Positions 59,039 to 64,000 of a stretch of 64,000 bases of DNA are shown here, in pieces. Each line of letters begins with the position of its first letter. Within the stretch, counting starts at the first letter, position 1. The notes beneath the pieces were generated by a model. The model ran no database searches. It had not been told where the DNA came from and saw only the letters and a list, made by a program, of their open reading frames with translations. Made by a program: the position numbers and the translations under genes. This DNA is from Gammaproteobacteria bacterium. GTDB taxonomy: Bacteria; Pseudomonadota; Gammaproteobacteria; Pseudomonadales; Azotimanducaceae. Location: NCBI GenBank assembly GCA_026706935.1, contig JAPOXV010000004.1:124001-188000 (forward strand). Direction: 5' to 3'.

Positions 59039-60145
59039 ATGTTCAGCCTCTCGTCTGACTTAGCGTGGCGTGCAACCGCCACGGCAACCGTTTTCGGTCT
59101 TGCGTTGATCTGGTTGTTATCCGGTGTTCTCGCTGCAGACGAAACACAAATTCAGCCGAGTCTTGCTCAAGTGAACGATGCCGCCGCTGAACGAGCGAAC
59201 ACCCGACGGCCGGTCACAATACGGGCGCGACGTAGCGTAGCGTTCGAAAAGGCACGCGTGCTAGCTCTTAACGGTAGAACAGAAGTAAAGCACATTGCCG
59301 CCGTCAAATCTGAAACAACGGGTCGGGTTGTTAAACGCAACGTAACCGACGGTGCGACTGTCAGCAAAGGTGACCCGATCTGTACTGTCGAAGTCAATGA
59401 CCGCGATGCTAGGGTGACGGCCGCCAATGATGCCGTGACGCTGGCTAAACTCGAACACGAAGGCGCGTTACGGTTGCGAGAGAACGACTATCAGCGTGAA
59501 TCTGAAGTTGTCGCAGCGAAGGCAAATCTCAGCGCTATGCAACACTCGCTGGTGCTCGCCGAAGAAGCGCTCGCCAATACCGTAGTTCGTGCACCGATAT
59601 CAGGCTTCGTCGAACGTGTTCATGCGAATGTCGGCGACTTTTTCGTGCCAGGCTCACCGTGCGCGACGATCCTCGACCTCAACCCAATCTACGCCGTCGT
59701 CCACGTTCCCGAACAGTTTGTAGATCAGATCACGTTGGGTTCCGAAGTTAACGCGTCCCTTGCAACCGGACGCATCGCGAAAGGCGAAGTTTCATTCATC
59801 GGCAAACAAGCGGCTAACAGCTCGCGTACTTTTCGAGTCGAGGTCGCCGTGCCAAACGAACAGTACGAAATTCGATCGGGTGTTACCGCAGAAGTCGGAT
59901 TACCTTTAAAAACCCATCTAGCGCATCAAGTGTCTTCTGCATTGTTGGTACTAGGGGATGACGGCACACTTGGTATCCATACGGTGAACAACTCTATCGT
60001 CGAGTTCCACCAAGTTGAAATTGTGACCGAGGACAGTGATGGCGTCTGGATTAGTGGTTTACCGAGTAATGTCGTCATCATCACGGTAGGCCAAGATCTC
60101 GTGTCGCCCGGTCAGCGTGTCGAGGTCCAATGGGTCACGGGGTAA
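59039..60145 (+). CDS. RND efflux periplasmic adaptor (membrane fusion protein)
   Basis: A 368-residue HlyD/AcrA-type adaptor with an N-terminal membrane or signal helix (about 12-32, TATATVFGLALIWLLSGVLA). A biotinyl-lipoyl half-motif ETTGRVVKRNVTDGATVSKG is followed by a helical hairpin (about 120-180) and second half VRAPISGFVERVHANVGDFF. GGAG precedes the ATG. It links an inner-membrane pump to an outer-membrane channel that is not encoded here. It is 49 bp before the pump gene, forming a two-gene operon. Confidence 0.93.
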   Translation: MFSLSSDLAWRATATATVFGLALIWLLSGVLAADETQIQPSLAQVNDAAAERANTRRPVTIRARRSVAFEKARVLALNGRTEVKHIAAVKSETTGRVVKRNVTDGATVSKGDPICTVEVNDRDARVTAANDAVTLAKLEHEGALRLRENDYQRESEVVAAKANLSAMQHSLVLAEEALANTVVRAPISGFVERVHANVGDFFVPGSPCATILDLNPIYAVVHVPEQFVDQITLGSEVNASLATGRIAKGEVSFIGKQAANSSRTFRVEVAVPNEQYEIRSGVTAEVGLPLKTHLAHQVSSALLVLGDDGTLGIHTVNNSIVEFHQVEIVTEDSDGVWISGLPSNVVIITVGQDLVSPGQRVEVQWVTG

Positions 60146-60194
60146 ACCTCCCACCTAACGTTAATTCATGTCGGCTCTGATTCACAACGAATAG

Positions 60195-63100
60195 ATGAAA
60201 GAAAAGCTCATTGAGATCGCCATGGAGCGGAAGCGCTCCATGATCTTGATCATGGTCGGCATCGTGATATTCGGCGTCGTGGCGCGCTTGTCGATACCCA
60301 CCGAAAGCGAACCGCGCGTCGAGATACCTTATTTCGTGATAACGGTCGTACATGAAGGTATCTCACCCGAAGATGCAACACGTCTTCTTGTACGCCCCAT
60401 CGAGCTCGAACTGAAAGCACTTGACAACGTCAAGGAGATCACGGGTACGGGCGCGGAGCACATGGCGTACGTGTCCGTTGAGTTCGACGCTGCCATGGAC
60501 ATCGATGTTGCTATGGCTGACGTGCGCGAAGCTGTCGACCGCGCTAAACCCGAACTACCGATTACAGCCGAGGAACCTGTAGTCACGGAAACCGCTAATA
60601 CTGACTTCCCAATTGTTCAAATAAATCTGGTTAGCGAGAAGGCGTCTGAGCGCCTTGTTCTGGACACTGCTCGGAGTCTACGAGACCGAATTGAGACGGT
60701 ACCAGGGATTCGATCGGTAGTAATTCAAGGTCACCGGGATGAAGTGCTTGAAATCACTGTCGAACCCGCGCGATTGCTGGCAAATGGAATCACGGTAGAA
60801 CAACTGATCGTTGCCCTCACGCGCAACAATCAATTGATACCAGCAGGTTCCCTCGACTCCGGCAAAGGCAGCATTGCACTCAAGATACCTAGTGTCGTCG
60901 AAGAGTCTACGGACCTCATCGATCTGCCACTCTTCACAGACGGTGAGACCGTGGTGACCTTAGGCGATGTTGCGACGGTACGGCGCACGTTTAAGGACAG
61001 AACGCACTACGTGCGTGCCAATGGGAAACAGGCTGTATCGTTATTTCCATATCGGCAAGTAGGTGCCAACTCGATCGACACGACAAGAGCGATACGAGAA
61101 GTCATCGAGGAAATCCAGCCGAACATGCCGGAAAACATCGAGTTGTTCATCACACGCGATGCCTCCGCGTTTGACATGCAGCAAGTGACGGAGTTAGAAG
61201 GCAACATTGTTACAGCGTTATTCCTTGTGCTTGCTGTCGTGCTCCCTTCGATCGGATTACGTAGCAGCGTCATCGTCGCACTTTCGATTCCGGTCTCGTT
61301 CCTTTTTGCGCTCGTATTTTTATGGTTGTTTGGTCACTCGTTCAACTTTATGGTGATGTTCGGCATGCTGATGGCGCTTGGCATGTTGATCGATGGCGCC
61401 ATCATCGTGACGGAGGATGCTGAACGCCGCATGGACAGTGGCGCTTCCGGCGAACGAGGTTATGCTGAAGCAGCGCGTCGAATGTTCGCACCAGTAACCG
61501 CATCGACGGCGACGACACTCGCCGCGTTTCTGCCGTTACTGTTCTGGCCAGGCGTGCCTGGCGAATACATGCGCTATCTGCCACTCACGGTACTCGCCGT
61601 CTTGATCGGGTCTCTGGTCTACACCCTGATCTTCTTGCCAAGCGTCGGTGCCACACTTTCGAGACACATTGTCGAGCGTGAAGTGACGTCGCGCGAAGCC
61701 AGTCCCTGGGATCGAGACATTAGTCAACTCAAAGGCTTTTCGCGTTGGTACGCGATGCTCATTTCGTCTGCGGCGCGTCATACCTTCTTCACGCTTGTCG
61801 CAATCGTGCTCGCAGTCTATGGAATCTTCTCTTTATATAGCGTCAGAGATCTCGGCGTCATATTCTTCAATGAAAACGACCCCGTTTACTCCCAAGCATT
61901 CGTACGAGCGCGTGGGAATCTAAATATCGAAGAGGCACATGCTCTCGTCAGGGAAGTCGAACGAGCAATCGTCGAAACTGATGGTGTTAAGGAAACAAGC
62001 ACATTTATCAGCAGCGGTTTCGAACGAGGTGAAGGTCAGCGTCAAACCTATCGAGGTGGATCGGCAGCCGATGTCATCGGGACTATATGGGTCGAACTCC
62101 ACGAAGCAAATCAACGAACGCGAAACGGCATCGAGATTGGCGAGGAAATCCGTGGAAAAGCGTCGCAGATAGGCGGTATCGTCGTGGATCTCAAACCGTT
62201 CGAAGGGCAGCTGCTCGCTGGAAAACCCATCTTCATTCAATTTTCTGCGCGTGATCGAGAGAAACTCGCGCCCATCGTCGAGACCGTAAGGGAACACTTA
62301 ATCAGCGACGTTTCCGGTTTGCGAAATCTCGAAGATACGCTACCGCTTCCTGGTTTTGAATGGCAATTAGATGTCGATCGTGCAAAAGCCGCTCTCTTCG
62401 GTGTCGATGTAACCACAGTCGGACTTGCCGCACAACTAATTACTGATGGCGCGAAGCTCGGCGAATACCGTCCCAATGATGCCGACGAAGCCCTTGACAT
62501 ACGTCTACGCTTCTCGGCGTCTAGTCGAAGTATCGATCAGCTCGATGAACTGCAGATTGCAACGAATGAAGGTTTAGTACCGATTTCAAATTTCGTAACC
62601 CGTCGTGCCGTCAAGCGCCAAGACGCAATTCAGCGCAGAGATCAGCGCGATATTCACGTGATCCAAGCGGACGTAATGCCTGGCGTGTTGGCTGATGCAA
62701 AAATCGACGAAATTCAGGCATGGATCGATACACAAGCATTCGATCCTGAAGTTGATATACGGTTCAGAGGTACTGCGGAAGATCAAGCTGAATCAATCGA
62801 TTTCGTCGCCAAGGCGTTTTCCTTCGCGCTACTGTTGATGTTCGTTCTCCTGGTTACACAGTACAACAGCATCTACCAGTCTCTAGTCACGATTTTCGCC
62901 ATTGTCCTATCCACGGCGGGTGTTTTTCTTGGTCTAGTGATCACCAATTCACCTTTCAGTGCAATCTTGAGTGGCGTAGGGATCATTGCATTGGCGGGTA
63001 TCGTGGTGAACAACAGCATTGTTCTGATCGATACTTTTAACCAAGGTCGCAAAGAACATCCTGAATTCGATCTGGTGCGATTGGTGACCTTGACGGGGTT

Positions 63101-63413
63101 ACAGAGATTGCGTCCCGTCATACTAACCACCGTGACGACCATGATTGGTCTATTACCGCTTGCGAGCCATCAATCAATCGATTTCATTAATCGGACGTGG
63201 ACGACAGGTGGCAATCTCTCGACTTATTGGGTACCACTTGCACAAGCCATCGCGTTTGGACTGTCATTCGCGACCATCCTCACGCTCGTAGTAACGCCCG
63301 CGTTATTGATTCTCCCCGTGGCTGCCGTAGAAACGAGCACGAAATGGCTACGGCGTATTCGAGGCGTCTTACCTTTGGGTGGTACACCGCGTACCGACGT
63401 ATTCCCAGACTAA
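60195..63413 (+). CDS. RND efflux transporter permease
   Basis: A 1072-residue inner-membrane pump with 12 membrane helices and two large periplasmic loops, the AcrB plan. In helix 4, GMLIDGAIIVTEDAER has one proton-relay Asp (D400) and Gly401 where AcrB has the second Asp. In helix 10 the region GIVVNNSIVLID has Asn where AcrB has the essential Lys. These positions agree with distant HAE-type relatives, not with AcrB itself. Substrate is unknown; hydrophobic drugs, lipids or sterols are all possible. No outer-membrane factor is adjacent. Confidence 0.94.
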   Translation: MKEKLIEIAMERKRSMILIMVGIVIFGVVARLSIPTESEPRVEIPYFVITVVHEGISPEDATRLLVRPIELELKALDNVKEITGTGAEHMAYVSVEFDAAMDIDVAMADVREAVDRAKPELPITAEEPVVTETANTDFPIVQINLVSEKASERLVLDTARSLRDRIETVPGIRSVVIQGHRDEVLEITVEPARLLANGITVEQLIVALTRNNQLIPAGSLDSGKGSIALKIPSVVEESTDLIDLPLFTDGETVVTLGDVATVRRTFKDRTHYVRANGKQAVSLFPYRQVGANSIDTTRAIREVIEEIQPNMPENIELFITRDASAFDMQQVTELEGNIVTALFLVLAVVLPSIGLRSSVIVALSIPVSFLFALVFLWLFGHSFNFMVMFGMLMALGMLIDGAIIVTEDAERRMDSGASGERGYAEAARRMFAPVTASTATTLAAFLPLLFWPGVPGEYMRYLPLTVLAVLIGSLVYTLIFLPSVGATLSRHIVEREVTSREASPWDRDISQLKGFSRWYAMLISSAARHTFFTLVAIVLAVYGIFSLYSVRDLGVIFFNENDPVYSQAFVRARGNLNIEEAHALVREVERAIVETDGVKETSTFISSGFERGEGQRQTYRGGSAADVIGTIWVELHEANQRTRNGIEIGEEIRGKASQIGGIVVDLKPFEGQLLAGKPIFIQFSARDREKLAPIVETVREHLISDVSGLRNLEDTLPLPGFEWQLDVDRAKAALFGVDVTTVGLAAQLITDGAKLGEYRPNDADEALDIRLRFSASSRSIDQLDELQIATNEGLVPISNFVTRRAVKRQDAIQRRDQRDIHVIQADVMPGVLADAKIDEIQAWIDTQAFDPEVDIRFRGTAEDQAESIDFVAKAFSFALLLMFVLLVTQYNSIYQSLVTIFAIVLSTAGVFLGLVITNSPFSAILSGVGIIALAGIVVNNSIVLIDTFNQGRKEHPEFDLVRLVTLTGLQRLRPVILTTVTTMIGLLPLASHQSIDFINRTWTTGGNLSTYWVPLAQAIAFGLSFATILTLVVTPALLILPVAAVETSTKWLRRIRGVLPLGGTPRTDVFPD

Positions 63414-63429
63414 CCGAACGTCGTTACCT

Positions 63430-63473
63430 TAAGTGCTAAAACACCCGACGCGTATGGAGTGCTCTTTTACACT
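63430..63473. terminator. Candidate bidirectional stem-loop
   Basis: AAGTG-C-TAAAA (63430-63440) and TTTTACACTT (63464-63473) form a 10-bp stem with one bulge, between the convergent pump and P450 genes. The loop is long (23 nt) and there is no clean U-run, so support is moderate at best. Confidence 0.3.
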
Positions 63474-63482
63474 TCTTACCCG

Positions 63483-64000
63483 CTATACCGCCGCTGGTAA
63501 CGGATTGCGAAGGCTCTTCACCTTAAATTTGAAGCTCTTGTCGGGACTGAATTTTGGCAGCGGGCTCAGCTTAAGTTCATAGTCTTTCGGAATCATCTCA
63601 AGATCGCAGTGGTGTGCGACTAGCAACAAATTCGATACTAAATGCAATTCAGTGAAGCGCGAGCCTAAACAGGTGTGGGTACCGAGACCAAACGGATAGA
63701 AAGCGCCTCTTTTCCGGTGTTCTTCACGCTCCGGTCCGAAACGATCCGGGTCGAACTTATCCGCATCTTTGAAGTGTTCTTCCAAGTATTGTGTTGCTGT
63801 AAAGGCCACGAGGATGTTACTTCTCGCGGGTACTAGGTAGTCGTCTACTTCAAATTCGTTCATCGCCATTCTGTTATGCACAGGTATGACCGGATGTAGA
63901 CGCATAACCTCCATGATGAAACGATGGGTGTAGTCGATGGCGTCCATCGTGACATGATCTTTCGTAGGGTCGCCATTCTCGAAAAGTGCATCCGCTTCTG
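63483..64000 (-). CDS. Cytochrome P450, C-terminal part, cut by window edge
   Basis: The frame is open to the window edge, so about 172 C-terminal residues are visible. The K-helix ExxR is EVMR (in RFIMEVMRLHP), followed by the PERF-like DPDRFGPERE and the heme-binding FGLGTHTCLGSRF, with the Cys thiolate ligand in THTCLG. This is a monooxygenase. The heme loop differs from the RHRCIGE form of typical CYP51, so a sterol demethylase cannot be claimed. It is convergent with the RND permease. Confidence 0.88.
   Translation of the reverse strand, partial: EADALFENGDPTKDHVTMDAIDYTHRFIMEVMRLHPVIPVHNRMAMNEFEVDDYLVPARSNILVAFTATQYLEEHFKDADKFDPDRFGPEREEHRKRGAFYPFGLGTHTCLGSRFTELHLVSNLLLVAHHCDLEMIPKDYELKLSPLPKFSPDKSFKFKVKSLRNPLPAAV

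Overview
The window is a piece of a gammaproteobacterial chromosome, GC near 50% by eye. This rests on the ribosomal gene order, on the enterobacterial-type lineage insertions in RpoB and RpoC, and on the tRNA-Thr/Tyr/Gly/Thr/Trp-secE arrangement, which resembles Pseudomonas more than E. coli. The proteins are divergent enough that I would place it in a poorly characterised, probably environmental lineage, not in a named genus. I see no insertion sequence, prophage, CRISPR array or rRNA gene. Coding density is very high: many genes overlap or abut, and TTG and GTG starts are common.

Layout. 1-5.1 kb: the 5' end of an acyl-CoA dehydrogenase (-), nadE overlapping a metallo-beta-lactamase-fold gene whose metal ligands are gone, a 38-residue bTHX ribosomal protein, a Gfo/Idh/MocA oxidoreductase and a coiled-coil basic protein. 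5.2-8.6 kb: a PhyH-type oxygenase fused to HEAT repeats, an amidase and a small membrane protein, probably one operon. 8.6-10.2 kb: a TonB-C lipoprotein and an amidohydrolase. 10.2-15.9 kb: a minus-strand run with a glycoside hydrolase 20/sugar kinase fusion, a divergent lumazine synthase, a GNAT acetyltransferase and an MFS-acyltransferase fusion. 16.1-18.2 kb: EF-hand protein, ECF sigma factor, probable membrane anti-sigma factor and periplasmic metal-sensor-like protein. 18.2-22.3 kb: an O6-methylguanine methyltransferase fused to a TetR regulator, divergent from uvrA.

22.3-53.3 kb is one minus-strand block for transcription and translation. In transcription order it runs tRNA-Thr, Tyr, Gly, Thr, Trp, secE, nusG, rplKAJL, rpoBC, rpsLG, fusA, tuf, rpsJ, the S10, spc and alpha clusters, and ends with rpoA and rplQ. 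The tufB slot beside secE is empty. A strong intrinsic terminator lies between tuf and rpsJ. RpoA, NusG and L17 carry acidic extensions absent from the E. coli proteins. RpoB has an extra module of about 110 residues that resembles a second copy of its own N-terminal lineage insertion.

53.4-64 kb: a PPK2 polyphosphate kinase with a problematic start codon, a DUF1501/DUF1800 exported pair, a protein closely resembling eukaryotic sterol C24-methyltransferases, an RND efflux adaptor and permease, and the C-terminal part of a cytochrome P450 cut by the window edge. The methyltransferase, RND pair and P450 could together be a sterol or lipid modification and transport locus; that is inference.

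The best candidates for undescribed biology are the Ogt-TetR fusion, the hexosaminidase-kinase fusion, the duplicated RpoB module with the acidic extensions, and the bacterial sterol-methyltransferase-like gene.
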